From: Chrysogorgia sp. JL179-B06
Taxonomy: Eukaryota; Cnidaria; Anthozoa; Scleralcyonacea; Chrysogorgiidae
Assembly (NCBI GenBank): GCA_035772405.1
Contig: JAYKKM010000047.1
Location: 6,688,501 to 6,752,500, forward strand
DNA length: 64,000 nucleotides
Direction of reading: 5' to 3'
Under the pieces are notes generated by a model. It was not told where the DNA came from. It ran no database searches and worked only from the letters and a program-made list of their open reading frames with translations. Each line of letters opens with the position of its first letter. Position 1 is the stretch's first letter. This document shows, in pieces, positions 9,577-21,478 of the stretch. Position numbers and translations under genes: made by a program.

Positions 9577-9829
9577 AACTCGCGTTTACATTTTGTTATT
9601 TTCAGTTTGATAATCCTTCCAGGGACAAAATAATGAGCATTCAAAATTATGAAAATAACATATGTATTAAAGCTAAGGAACATGTTGGCTGTGATGTTTA
9701 TAAACCGGAAAAACCTATATGAAATACCTCTGGAATATCTAAATCGAGGTTTTCCGTACGTTGTATTCCTTGGAAATTAATTTTAAAATAAACACGCTCC
9801 GCCGTTCTGAAACATGCAAGAAGTGCAGC

Positions 9830-10213
9830 AAGCTGTGTGAAATGAAGCAAGGCGTGTAAATTTGAATGGTGTGTTTATTTAAGATGTGTAAAATGAAGCA
9901 AGGCGTGTAAATTTGAATGGTGTGTTTTTGCCTATGGCGTGTAAAATGAAAAAACTGTGCTAAATTAACACACTATTCAATATTCAATGGTGTGTAAAAA
10001 TGACACACAAAAACGTATGTGTAAAATAACACGCCTACGTGAGTATGAAATGCGTAGGTGTGTAGAAAAACACACAATGCGTGTAATAAAACACGCATGG
10101 TATGTAATAAAGTTTTGCGTGTTTTAGCGGCCACACTGTGCAATTTTACACACTAATGTGTGTAAAATTGCGCATTTCGTGTGTAATTTTACGCACCAGT
10201 TTTTAGAGTGTTT
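9830..10213. repeat. GTGTGTAAAA subterminal array, probable DNA-transposon end
   Basis: More than a dozen copies of (G/C)GTGTGTAA or its complement TTACACAC, many forming short palindromes such as ACACACTAATGTGTGT, finish at 10,213 with CACCAGTTTTTAGAGTG. This is what the end of a DNA transposon with many transposase-binding sites looks like. A partner end was not found. The edge abuts the PLE fragment. Confidence 0.6.
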
Positions 10214-10583
10214 TAAAGAACGCTACCGAAACCACGCTAAATCCTTTAACAACGAGAAATACTTCAACGAAACTGAACTATCAAAACATGTCTGGGGCCT
10301 AAAGAAACAGAGACGGACATTCTACATTAACTGGTCAATATTGAAACATGCTACAGCATACACAAGTGGAAATAGCGATGTAATGTGTGTTTAGAAGAGA
10401 AACTTTACATTATGAAAGCCGACAAAAGGAAGATTTTAAACAAAAGATCGGAACTTTTTCAAAATGCCGCAACAAAAACAGGTTTACCATATCAAACACT
10501 TGCCACACGAAGAAAAAGTGCATGCACGCACCATGACGCACAACTTGAAGATGGCCACGAGTGTGAAACTCGGAGTAGTAACG
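10214..10583 (+). pseudogene. Penelope-like element 3' fragment (GIY-YIG end)
   Basis: Translation gives KERYRNHAKSFNNEKYFNET, ELSKHVWGLKKQRRTFYINW and then, after a frameshift near 10,380, [20 protein letters not shown]. These match the C-terminal GIY-YIG region of the intact PLE copy at 48,331-49,572. The element is 5'-truncated by the repeat array before it. The 3' end (10,547-10,583) contains a decayed hammerhead (GAAACTCGGAGTAG preserved, catalytic CTGATGA changed to TTGAAGA), and (TA)n follows. Confidence 0.8.
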
Positions 10584-10605
10584 AACTTTATTTTATGTCT
10601 AATTT

Positions 10606-10818
<213 letters not shown>

Positions 10819-10850
10819 CAGGAATCCTCCTTCTCAAGCTTAAAAACATT

Positions 10851-10987
10851 TATAAAACATCAGGGATAAAAACTTTAAAACTTTATTTAAACATCAACGT
10901 TTCGGGGCAAGCCCCTTTGTCAAGATGACAAAGGGGCTTGCCCCGAAACGTTGATGTTTAAATAAAGTTTTAAAGTTTTTATCCCTG

Positions 10988-10997
<10 letters not shown>
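10851..10997. repeat. Perfect long palindrome, 72-bp arms
   Basis: Left arm 10,851-10,922 and right arm 10,926-10,997 are exact inverted copies around AGA. The arms contain GGGGCAAGCCCCTTTGTCA and its complement and end in TATAAAACAT, merging with (TA)n on the right. It lies between (TA)n tracts, like the hairpin at 49,894-50,037. Confidence 0.9.
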
Positions 10998-11031
<34 letters not shown>

Positions 11032-11041
11032 TATATATATA

Positions 11042-11073
<32 letters not shown>

Positions 11074-11140
11074 AGTCCACTGCCTGAAGATTCTTTTTAC
11101 AGATGAAACAAGTTGTAGCAGACCAGTTTTGAGGTAAGCG

Positions 11141-11200
<60 letters not shown>

Positions 11201-11222
11201 TATATATATATTATTTATATAT
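10994..11222. repeat. (TA)n tracts
   Basis: TA runs at 10,994-11,072 and 11,143-11,222, separated by about 70 bases of unique sequence. Confidence 0.9.
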
Positions 11223-12190
11223 GCTTTTTTTAAAGGTTTTTTTATCAGAATTTGAGACTTTGATTTACTGCGCTGATTGAGTTGCGACTCGTATTTCATC
11301 GAAACTGCTGTCTGCAAATGATCTGTTCGCACTTCGCATTTTTAATCGCATGTAACGTGACCCGACACTTTGTCACCAGTTTATCGAAAAGTGTTACTCG
11401 ACACTTCTGATGCGTTTTCCTTGAATTTTCGCAACAAACATTCAGTTTCTTGGAAAAACCGAAAGTAAAAAGTTATTATTGGTAAAATACAATGACATTA
11501 GCGTGTAAGTCGTTCTGATCAATTCTCCGTCTTCGAACATCCGATTTTCCGACAGGCATCAACATGTTCCGACAAACAACATAAACATTCAAATAGCCAT
11601 ATCATATTATAGATTATGTTATGCTGCCGACCAGACTAAGAAAATTGCTCCCAGAATTTGCAGACTGACATATCACCAAAACTGTTTGCTCAAGTGCCTT
11701 GGCCCTTAATTGAGCCTTTTAACATTGCGAAATGCGGCTAATTCATAACTAACTATGCTCAGAATGAGAAGTCGAATTTGTAAGATTAAATTATATATAT
11801 ACAGTTTTCTAATCTTGGCATATCAGGTATACTTGTATGATGTTTTGAGAATTATATGAATGATTCTGCCAGACAGCAATACATTTTATTATATCAAAAT
11901 TATTATATAATTTTTGCGTCTACTCAATACAAAGGTTTTCGGAGGTTTTCCGATATAGTTTTCAATCTCAGTGTTGTGTAGTGCACGTGCATATATAGCT
12001 AATTGTCATGTTTATGGCGTTGAAACTGACCTGCTACTGAACCAATTTAGACGCGTTTGGTCTATATAATTTTATTGAAAAATGAATTGTTCATATATTG
12101 AGAAGTTACTGACTTCTGGCCAATTGACTTGTTATATTATACATAACAATGGCACCTGTACAAATTAACGCGCGTGAGCAGCATGCAACT
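11223..12190. other. No gene seen
   Basis: About 970 bases of AT-rich sequence with no ORF above 60 codons, no recognised repeat and no RNA gene. Confidence 0.5.
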
Positions 12191-12349
12191 GCCAACGGCA
12201 ATGCGCAAATTGGATTTCTATTAATAATTCTCATATCACACTGCTATTGAAGAAATCTTCATTTCTACTTTCAATTTAAACATACTTTTCACAACACAAT
12301 AACAATTAGTCGGCGACTAGAACGATAACTATTACTAGTATACGTTAAT

Positions 12350-12452
12350 GTACACAATGTTGTAGTGAATGTGGGAGAGCTCGGAGGAGAAAGACAGACG
12401 ATACGTGGACGATCGTCAAGCTCATACCTCAGAAACATTATTCTGAGTCCCT
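12350..12452 (-). mobile_element. Fragment of a second tRNA-derived SINE family
   Basis: AATGTTGTAGTGAATGTGGG, AGACGATACGTGGACGATCG, TCAAGCTCA and TTCTGAGTCCC occur in the order of the reverse complement of the 3' body of the SINE at 58,600-58,790. The tRNA-like head is missing. The duplicated copy sits at 19,645-19,735. Confidence 0.55.
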
Positions 12453-12672
12453 ATTACTAGTATATTTGGTATATATATATGGCAATAATGGTATATACTG
12501 AGACCTAGAAGAATTAGCTATGGAGTATGGTATTGGTTGTTTTGGCAGTTGTTGGCAATTAATGACGCTGTCACCCCAGTGCGTCGTCGTTCATGTTCTA
12601 CTTTGACAATTTTCTTCATTAATATCGACAGGTGCATGCAGTTCCTGCTTCTTGCAACAATGCTCCACTTTT

Positions 12673-12864
12673 TTACTTCCCGCTCAACTCACATTCGTTG
12701 CAATCGCACATCCCTACGCACCATCCATCGACTTCCTGATCGTCTTCGAACACAGAACATCGGTTACACACTGGTGCGCTACAACTACCAGTTATACACT
12801 TATTTTTTGTAATTTGTTCGCAACACAGGCAGTATGTGCGATGCGCGAGTATTTTGTGTATCAA
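12673..12864 (-). pseudogene. Cys-rich C-terminal fragment, family uncertain
   Basis: The minus-strand frame ends with a cluster of paired cysteines (CITGSCSAPVCNRC, CVGMCDCNEC), like the zinc-binding tails of several DNA transposases (piggyBac-like tails are one memory match). The second copy at 19,973-20,167 keeps the same peptide but differs upstream by frame, so both are broken. No catalytic region is seen. Confidence 0.3.
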
Positions 12865-13927
12865 GTTTCGTATATGGAGCTCGTCTTACGGCGAGAAAAC
12901 TGGACAAACTTGTTTTTTTGGTCAAATGTATTAGGTTCGGCAAATGATAGGTCGCGTCGAACCGTGGTCGAACTTAATGCATTAAGTTCGACTGAGGCGG
13001 TCGAACTTCATATTAGGGTCGACCTTAATTAAAATCGCCAGAACAGGCCTAAGCGTGCCTATTCTTTATTTTATCATTTGTTTGCCCCTAGCTATTTCAC
13101 AATCTTTAGAAAACCGCGCGGGGACTGAAAACTGACAACCGATTGCACAACAGTCGATCCATACAAAACAGCGAAGGTCGGGTATATTTGTTTCAGTCTG
13201 GGCACGGAAGCTGTGAAGAACTGTACCTGAAACTATCTGCGTCTCAACCGAGTAAAAGCCTAAGGTAAACTTTAGAAACATTCTTACGATGAAACCCAAT
13301 ACGGATATTCATCTCTTTATTTTGATTTTCTGTCTTGTACCAAAATAAACACAATTTTGTTTTATAAACTAAAGCTACTTCCCATAGTCATGCATAACAA
13401 TTGCGCCAAAACCATTTCCATTGTAGTTTCATTTGCGCCCCAGCTGGCTTAGACTGAAATTGAAAATAAAAGCACAACTACATTTCAAATTTAAATAATG
13501 AATTCTGAAATATGTTCAGAGCTGCGCACCAACCCCGTTTATTCCAGGTTCTAAATGTCCAATCTAGCTCAAGATGTTGCCTCCTGGAATACAGATCGAT
13601 CAAAGTAGGTTTCAGCATGAAGACATTTTCAACTCATTTGTCATTTATTCTCGTTCGTATGTTTGCCGTATGTCGCCACAGCAGATTTTGGCCAACGGGA
13701 GGTATTGCCTTCGTGCGGTAACTCAGCAGGACGTTCAGCAAAACAGGCCTGGCAAAACAAATTGTAAATTAAATGACGTAACAAAACATGAAAAGTTGAA
13801 AGCTAGATTTATAAAGTCGAAACATGTGTCAAATTATCCATGTATGTTTTTTCCATGAAGAAAGAAGTACTTTGCGTAGAAATTCCTTACGGGAAGGTGT
13901 CCTAGAGTGACCTTGGAATAGATATCT

Positions 13928-14185
13928 TCCTTTGGTTACGGTATAAATAAGAGTGCATGATGAGTGATTGACAGTTAAGTCTTAAGATTCAGAGTTGAGA
14001 TTCGGAGTTGAGTTCGTATACTGTATAGTAAGAAATTTAGAGTTGAAGTTGAGTGGACATAGTCGACCGTCAATAACTAAGCGTGCACACGACAGCAAAG
14101 AGCATTAGATTGTGGGATGAATGACTCATATTGCGCTATTTTCTTCACGCTGCGTCGCTGCATACCAGTTGATGCTGAAATTTGT
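13928..14185. other. No gene seen
   Basis: Repeated GAGTTGAG(A/T)TT units at 13,990-14,050, otherwise unremarkable. Confidence 0.5.
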
Positions 14186-14385
14186 TGGTTTGGGGCATTT
14201 TAAAAATATTTTCTTTTGTTTAGCAGATTGTTTTCGTCGGCTTTCGCGATGTAAAGCCGCTTCTTTCCAAACAAAGGTTGCATCGTTTCGCTGCTATATA
14301 TACTCGTCTCCATGCATATATTTAGATAGTTCAGCTCTGTGTAAACGTAATAAGAACGTAATAAGTTCGACGTTGGAAACATAAG
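14186..14385 (-). pseudogene. PLE GIY-YIG 3' fragment
   Basis: The minus frame reads TELNYLNICMETSIYSSETM and KKRLYIAKADENNLLNKRKY, the tail of a PLE endonuclease domain (compare TELSKYIW and EEKLYIMKANKQTLLNKR at 49.3-49.5 kb). It has diverged and is truncated at both ends. A shorter related piece lies at 22,755-22,865. Confidence 0.6.
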
Positions 14386-14700
14386 TTATGATAGGCTGAC
14401 AGTCTGAAACGCCTTGCGTATGTGTGAACGCTTTGCTCATAAAGATTATCTACCCTCCTATTTATATAGTGAAGAGTTCCAAATTATATTGAAGTGATAA
14501 AAGCCTCTGCGGAGGAGAGAGATCTACCCTTATAAAGATTATCTTTTGTCATAAAGATTATCTAAGGGCAGAAAGTTGCTTGCGATGAAAATTATTCACA
14601 AGTTTGATTAATTTATGCGCTATAATTGAAATTTAACAGTAGGCGGCAGACGAAAATTACTAGGGCTTGCTGGCAGGCTCTCCTTTCCCCTCCCTTCCCC

Positions 14701-15060
14701 TGAATATACCGCAATTTGAAAGGCAACGAATGACGGAATGAGGCTGTGAAGTAAAAGCTAATATATTGTAAGCAATGATAGTATTAAATTTGGACAATTG
14801 GATATCTAACTGTAAACAATGTCGAACTGCGAACTATGTTGAACCGTGTAGCTTTGTTTTTTCAATAGAAACTAATGTCACATCCACTTTAAACTTGTGC
14901 AGCAGCTTAAGGCATGTAAAAGTACTTTTAAAATTTAAATGGAGCGCTCTGTGAAATCCCGCGCTTGACGAATGACATATCACGAATATCAAGGCATGTT
15001 CGCATATTGCGCTTTTTTAAAAACAACTAAGTAAGGTAGCACAATAACGTTTACGTATAT
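14701..15060. repeat. Segmental duplication, copy 1 (distal block)
   Basis: The block from GAATATACCGCAATTTGAAA to AACGTTTACGTATATT recurs at 23,918-24,295 in the same orientation. The distance from the core block is 0.8 kb here but 2.7 kb in copy 2, so copy 2 gained insertions or copy 1 lost sequence. Confidence 0.8.
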
Positions 15061-15555
15061 TGTAGACAGATAAATTATCTTTGTTTTAATTTAAGGTATA
15101 AGAGAGCTTGTAGAGTTGATTATTTGTCAAGAAAACGTTCGACGTATTTGGGTTAAATTACGATGCTGTTTTTGAAGATGGCGGCCAAATTATATTTTAA
15201 TTTCGTCGTCAAAGTACTGAAGCCGTCGATTAAGGACGATACAAATAAGAAACATACAGCGATTGCGTTTGTTATCGAAATATCGGGTAATCGGGATTCT
15301 TGTCCACAGGCTCTCAAATACTCTCGAATTTTAGTGTCAACTATTCGATAACTGGTTATTCTTACCGTGAAAGCAGAGAAGCAATCTTTCTGTAGTTTGG
15401 GAAGACAGCGGAAGACAGCGCGGTGCAAATAGAACATGCTCAGTTTTCCCTAGTTTCCCTAGTAAGTGGCCCCCCTCCCGTTCCCCCCGGAAAGTGCGTC
15501 CAGAACAAATCGAAATATTCGTCGGCTATACATAGCTCGGCAAAGAGACTGAGCA
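15061..15555. other. No gene seen
   Basis: Overlapping short frames on both strands (15,153-15,437) have no recognisable motif and are probably chance. Confidence 0.4.
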
Positions 15556-15559
15556 CGAG

Positions 15560-15904
15560 TTACGCACAGGAAACCCAAGAAGTGTCAAGAATAGGAGGGG
15601 AGGCAGCAATTAACAGATGTTCATACCCTTTACTTTCCGGCGATCCGGATGTATAATTAATTGCATCTGTACGTGGGCTTTTGGTAAAAGTTCGTAAAAA
15701 AGGTTCGACGCTGCGGCTTTGAGGGCGAAATACGCGATCGTAATTATACCAACACACGCCGCTGTAACGCTTGGTCATGCGTATAATGAGCGCCATGTAA
15801 GCCAGCAGATCGCGCGATCTGCCTGTAAAGGCAGCTGAAACCAGGAATGTCAACATATCTGACACCTCTTGTTTCTTTCGCGCGGTGACTTTAGTTACAG
15901 GCAT
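15560..15904 (-). pseudogene. Retroelement ORF fragment (gag-like), tentative
   Basis: A 114-residue frame with FLVSAAFTGRSRDLLAYMAL and RMTKRYSGVCWYNYDRVFR. From memory this resembles the conserved block of ORFs that precede reverse transcriptase in DIRS/Ngaro-type retrotransposons of invertebrates (long helical region with an LxxYMALI...WxxYDRxFR pattern). It ends shortly after, and no reverse transcriptase or tyrosine recombinase is nearby, so it is an isolated fragment. Confidence 0.35.
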
Positions 15905-15989
15905 GATCGAGTACCCTTCGATGATAAATGAAAGCGATTCGGTTTAAATTTTCGGCCATCCCGAGAAACTAATTTTCTAGAGTTGTAAA

Positions 15990-16476
15990 CAGGGGTGGCG
16001 CCAGAGGGGGGCAGGGGGGGCTACAGCCCCCTCGTCGGGGAACCTTAGCCCCCTGTCGGGGAAAAATTAACAATTCGTCGGGGAACGAGCCAGAAGAAAA
16101 TAAGAAAAAAGTTCGTGTTTTGTTTTCTTAGAATCGTAAAAGTTTTTAAAACATTAACAAACATTTCGCTAAACCACAAATCTATCACCTCTGTGTTGTT
16201 TCGGCGCTCATTGTCATCTAGTTTTTGCGTGAATATTATTGTTAGAGTTAGTTTCGTATACAGTAAGGAAAAACGGAATATAAAATCATGATTTTCACTT
16301 TATTTTAATTTTTTTGTTAGAAAAAAATGCAGGAAATAGCTTTTCAGAGGCTTAGAAAATCAAAAATTTCCCGGGGGAGCATGCCCCCGACCCCCCTGGA
16401 AAAATTACCACTACCTGTTAGCCCCCCTGTCGGGGACCTTAGCCCCTCCGTCGGGGAATTCCTGGCGCCACCCCTG
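15990..16476. mobile_element. hAT-type MITE, 487 bp
   Basis: Perfect 15-bp terminal inverted repeats (CAGGGGTGGCGCCAG / CTGGCGCCACCCCTG) are flanked by an exact 8-bp duplication GTTGTAAA (15,982-15,989 and 16,477-16,484). Inside, GTCGGGGA-type units repeat near both ends (TTAGCCCC...GTCGGGGAA). No transposase ORF is present. Confidence 0.93.
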
Positions 16477-16484
16477 GTTGTAAA

Positions 16485-17235
16485 GACGACTTTCGGTGGG
16501 ATTGGCGAGCGCCGGGCCCGAGAGTAAAGGCAGTTAGCGGCCCGAAGGAAAAACGCTTGGCAATTCTGAGCACTTGTGAAGTTCAAGCGTCGAGTTTCGC
16601 GTACTTTTTGCCTGAATGTAGAGTTCCCTGCCCGATTCACCCGACTTCCGCACCGGGACTTGCAATTCTCGTCTCAAGTCTCGGGACTTGCAATGCCAAC
16701 AAATAAAGGAGCAGTTAACATACCTTGCTGTGAGTGACGCCTGTGAATCGCTGGTCATACCTGAACGGGCCATGCATGTCGACTCCATACCTTTTCTCCG
16801 CACTGCTTCCCGGAACGGTGGTGCCTGGCTGGCTGAATATTATATATATAACTCCCTGCACTACCTCCGCTGCGACTTTGACTTCAATAAGCCCACCACT
16901 TATTTTTGCAATTTTGCACAATATCACGACTGCCTTGGATTTCGAGGCAGCACTTCGCTTGCGATAGTAACTTCTAGTAGTGAAGATAAATTAGTCAGCA
17001 ATCAAGCACCCGCTTCGTCGTATATTATTTTGAACGTTAGATCGATCAATATTTAACCGTTTTCAATTCTGAAAACAGATTTAGAATAGTCTAAATACAT
17101 AACATACGTACTTATTATATTACGCAAACGTGTACATATACCCTATAGTAATTCGTGATATTGGCAATTGCGCACGTGTTTGAAACAGACGTTGTACGTT
17201 GTTGTGATCGGATGTGTTTTTTACTCTATTCCACC
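16485..17235. other. No gene seen
   Basis: Several overlapping 60-120-codon frames on both strands at 16,500-17,050 with no recognised motif and no consistent splice signals. Unassigned. Confidence 0.4.
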
Positions 17236-19300
17236 TGGGTGAGGTCAACACTTGAATATGCCAGTCTAGTATGGTCTACATCAGACATGCAACTACCACT
17301 ACTACTAAAACATTTATTTTAACACGATAAGATTACAGCTGAACTGATGTGGTCGTGTATTTACAAGAATAATTTAAGCTATAATATTATAATAAAAACT
17401 TATTACCCAGTCCCAGTCAATAATTACCTAAATTTAAATTTATCTGTCTTTAAAATCTTTTTAAAACTAGCCATATTGTTTGAAGATTTTCACAGACTAG
17501 CTGCTTTATAAGATATTGAATTCCTAACATAATTAGATTTAGGCACAGGTAAGGCTAAACTTAACTTCCTTCTAAAATCATATGTGTAATTACTTTTTCG
17601 AACAATAGATTGTAATTATTCTGGAACATGACCATAGTAAGTCTGCAAAGCATAGCAAACGTTTTGAGTTCATGTCTCTGATAGTGTTCCAATTAGCTTT
17701 CACCAGCACTTGGTCGCTGGGAGTACTGCAGTCCAGTTTGTAGATGATCTTTGCAGCTCGAACATGAATTCTTTCTATTTCATCCATGAGGGTCTTGCCA
17801 CACGAGCTCCAAATCATTAGTCCGTAGGTTAGGGATGGAAGTATAACCTTGAAGTAAAAATCCTCTCTGCCTTTTTTCGGTAAGAAGTATAATGATTTTA
17901 ACAAATTCAACTTCTGAGTAAATGCTTTAATGACTTCAGAAACATGATAGTTCCAATTTAATTGATAATCAATTTCCAATCCCAAACATCTAGAAACCAG
18001 CACATGTTTAATACTATTGTTTCCAAATCTGATGTCCTGGAGTGGACCAATAAATTTCCCTCGACCTAAAAGCATGTACTCAGTCTTACCCGGGTGAGGA
18101 GACAGTCCATTTAGACAGCACCATTCATATAACCTCTTTAGAGTTTTGTTCAGCATATTGGCAACTTCATCGTAAGTCTTAGCTACTACGTACAATGTTG
18201 TGTCATCCGCATACATCTCAATAACCTCATCTTCCTCATCTAGAAAAAAAAAGTACTGATCCTTGACCAAGAACTGATCCTTGAGGTACTCCAAACCTAA
18301 CCGGCATAGATTCTGATTTGCAACCGCGGTTGCTTGATGGCGATCAGTGAGGTAATCTCTTATCCAGCACCATAGGTCACCTCCAATTCCCAAACCTTGA
18401 AGTTTGTAGAGCAGAATATTGTGAGGTAGAGAGTCGAAAGCTTTACGGAAATCAATAAAGACAACACCGACGACTAACTTTCGATCCAGTGCACTCCAAT
18501 CTTCGATCATCTTAGCTAAGAGTAGCTGCGTAGAATGTCCCTTCTTATAGGCCCACTGGCCATGGTTATTTCTTAGATTATGGTGCTCAACATGGTTTGT
18601 GATGGTAGAAACAGCCTGAGTTTCCATGAGTTTACCAGGGACACATAATAAAGAAATTGGGCGATAATTTTGCTTATCGGTTTCATCATCCTTCTTGAAC
18701 AAGGCAGAAACTCTTGCAAACTTCCATGTGCTTGGGACAGTATTGCACGACGCACTCATTGAATATAGAGAAAAACAACGATGGAATTAAAGCATGACCA
18801 GCATTTTTAAGTAATCTTGGTGCGACGTTATCCGGTCCACAAGTTTTGTTGTTCTTTAGTTTCATTAAACCTTGCATAATCGGAATCATACATGTAAGTA
18901 AGGTCAATGTTCATTATTGTTGGTGTAACACGAGTAATGTGGAAAAAAGGATTTTCCAGACTTTGACCCGAATTTAATTCACTAGCTAATTTCTCTCCAA
19001 TAGTAGAGAAATGTTCATTAAGGATTTCTGCTTTCCGCGAGTCAGATGTTTCGATGATTTGATCGTTTCCCCTTATACCTAAAATTGGCTGGACAGTTCG
19101 ACTACCTGAAGCATTTTTCACAAGTCTCCAATAGGATCTGCAATCTTTAACTTCATCAAACAAATTAGTATAATATTCACTTTTCGACAGCCTGACCTCC
19201 TGAGTTACTCTGTTCCTAAGGCTACGATACTCAGACCACAGTTCCTGGCTATTTGATTTCTTAGCCTTCAAAAACCAAAACTCTTTGTTTGTCAGCCATT
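17236..19300 (-). pseudogene. Non-LTR retrotransposon (LINE) remnant, 5'-truncated
   Basis: Minus-strand reverse transcriptase. 19,271-18,828 encodes the linker before the RT (typical SYWRLVKNASG, then NEHFSTIGEKL), and 18,759-17,590 encodes the RT with RVSALFKKDD, YRPISLLCVPGKLMET, FIDFRKAFDSLPH (first catalytic Asp) and EMYADDTTLY (catalytic DD). The linker and RT frames are offset near 18,830. The conserved GVPQGSVLG motif is present only in a shifted frame (about 18,252-18,293), because a short sequence there is duplicated (GGATCAGTTCTT then GGATCAGTACTT). No endonuclease domain remains upstream. The 3' end is probably near 17,240. It is closest to CR1/RTE-X-like LINEs by motif wording (inference). 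Confidence 0.85.
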
Positions 19301-19481
19301 TTCAATTTGTTTAGGGAGAGTTTTAAGGGTCGCCCTACGGCCTACACCATGTAAACAGAGGCTAACACCCCCCAATAATATGAGCCAGTCGGCAAAGTCG
19401 GCAAATTATACCCATACGACCATACGAATAGGCAAAACTGAAAAACAGGATAAAGACTATATGTATTATGATGACAACAAA

Positions 19482-21195
19482 TGCCAACGGCAATGCGCAA
19501 ATTGGATTTCTATTAATAATTCTCATATCACACTGCTATTGAAGAAATCTTCATTTCTACTTTTAATTTGAACATACTTTTCACAACACAATAATAATTA
19601 GTCGGCGACTAGAACGACAACTATTACTAGTATACGTTAATGTACACAATGTTGTAGTGAATGTGGGAGAGCTCGGAGTAGAAAGACAGACGATACGTGG
19701 ACGATCGTCAAGCTCATATCCTCAGAAAAATTATTTACTAGTATATTTGGTATATATATATATCACAATAATGGCATATACTGAGACCTAGAAGAATGCG
19801 GCTGATCAAATTAGCTATGGAGTATGGTATTGGTTGTTTTGGCAGTTGCTGGCAAGGACGCTGTCACCCCAGTGCGTCGTCGTTCATGTTCTACTTTGAC
19901 AAATGTCTTCATTAATATCGACAGATGCAGTTCCTGCTTCTTGCAACAACGTTCCACTTTTTGACTTCCTGCTCAACTCTCACATACGTTGCAATCGCAC
20001 ATCCCTACGCACCATCCATCGACTTCCTGATCGTCTTCGAACACAAAACATCTGTTACACACTGGTGCGCTACAAGTTATACACTTATTTTTGTAATTTG
20101 TTCGCAACACAGGCATTATTCGTTTCCTCGCACCAAATGTGCGATGCGCGAGTATTTTGTGTATCAAGTTTCATGTATGGAGCTCGTCTTACGGCGAGAA
20201 AACTGGACAAACTTGTTTTTTTGGTCAAATGTATTAGGTTCAATGATAGGTTCGACGTTTGGGTGTAAGTTCGACTAAGGCGGTCGTACTTAATATTAGG
20301 GTCGACCTTAATTAAAATCGCCAGAACAGGCCTAAGCGCCCTAGCTATTTCACAATCTTTAGAAAACCGCGCGGGGACTGAAAACTGACAACCGATTGCA
20401 CAACAGTCGATCCATACAAAACAGCGAAGGTCGGGTATATTTGTTTCAGTCTGGGCACGGAAGCTGTGAAGAACTGTACCTGAAACTATCTGCGTCTCAA
20501 CCGAGTAAAAGCCTAAGGTAAACTTTAGAAACATTCTTACGATGAAACCCAATACGGATATTCATCTCTTTATTTTGATTTTCTGTCTTGTACCAAAATA
20601 AACACAATTTTGTTTTATAAACTCTAGCTACTTCCCATAGTCATGCATAACAATTGCGCCAAAACCATTTCCATTGTAGTTTCATTTGCGCCCCAGCTGG
20701 CTTAGACTGAAATTGAAAATAAAAGCACAACTACATTTCAAATTTTAATAATGAATTCTGAAATATGTTCAGAGCTGCGCACCAACCCCGTTTATTCCAG
20801 GTTCTAAATGTCCAATCTAGCTCAAGATGTTGCCTCCTGGAATACAGATCGATTGATCAAAGTAGGTTTCAGCATGAAGGCATTTTCAACTCATTTGTCA
20901 TTTATTCTCGTTCGTGTCTTTGCCGTATGTCGCCACAGCAGATTTTGGCCAACAGGAGGTATTGCCTTCGTGCGGGGCAAAACAAATTTTAATTAAATGA
21001 CGTAACAAAACTTGAAAAGTTGAAAGCTAGATTTATACATGTATGTTTTTTCCATGAAGAAAAAAGTACCTTGCGTAGAAATTCCTTACAATGTATGTGT
21101 ATGTAAAACGTAAATACGTCATTGTGGGAAGAAATTAAGAAATACGTGCAAGTTGTTTTCTAGATGTGTCCTAGAGTGACCTTGGAATAGATATC
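19482..21195. repeat. Segmental duplication, copy 2 (core)
   Basis: Direct repeat of 12,192-13,927 with scattered substitutions and indels: a shortened GTCGAAC region at 20,235-20,305, a missing stretch near 20,985 and a 70-base insertion near 21,090. The 155-codon minus frame at 20,085-20,552 corresponds to 13,066-13,299 plus sequence that is interrupted in copy 1. It shows no recognisable domain. Confidence 0.7.
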
Positions 21196-21478
21196 CAACC
21201 TCGTACCCAGGGTCTCCGATCTCCGCTCGCCGCCGCCACCCTGGCTGAGGCTGGTCACGTGGCACCCAGATTCTGGGTGCTAACAAAAAAATCCATTGTG
21301 GGCAGGGTGGGAAGAAATAGTTTGTCGCATATAAGAAAGTCGTTATTCGAAAGTAATAATTCCATTTTTTGCGCAGTTCTATGCAAGAGAGTAGAAAGTA
21401 GTTTCAACAAGAAAGTAGAAACATCATCGCGTTAACATCTCTTTATTCGCGGAGAATATCGGATTACAAAGTGCCAAC

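Larger units (their letters stand above)
12192..13927. repeat. Segmental duplication, copy 1 (core)
   Basis: From GCCAACGGCAATGCGCAAAT to CTAGAGTGACCTTGGAATAG this block is repeated, with small indels, at 19,482-21,195 in the same orientation. It includes a perfect 22-bp palindrome centred at about 12,979 (CGAACTTAATGCATTAAGTTCG minus its ends) and GTCGAAC repeats. On the minus strand 12,673-12,864 encodes a Cys-rich tail (CxxPVCNRCSVFEDDQEVDG, then WCVGMCDCNEC), possibly the zinc-binding C-terminus of a transposase. The matching frame in copy 2 (19,973-20,167) is partly intact. No full gene is present. Confidence 0.7.

Noticed and set aside
10910..10960. Complete hammerhead in the 10.9-kb palindrome
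   Set aside because: GAAAC is present but CTGA of the core is replaced (AAGATGA) and stem II does not close.
16327..16640. Pro-rich 98-codon ORF
   Set aside because: Runs across the hAT MITE end and its target duplication, so it is not a gene.
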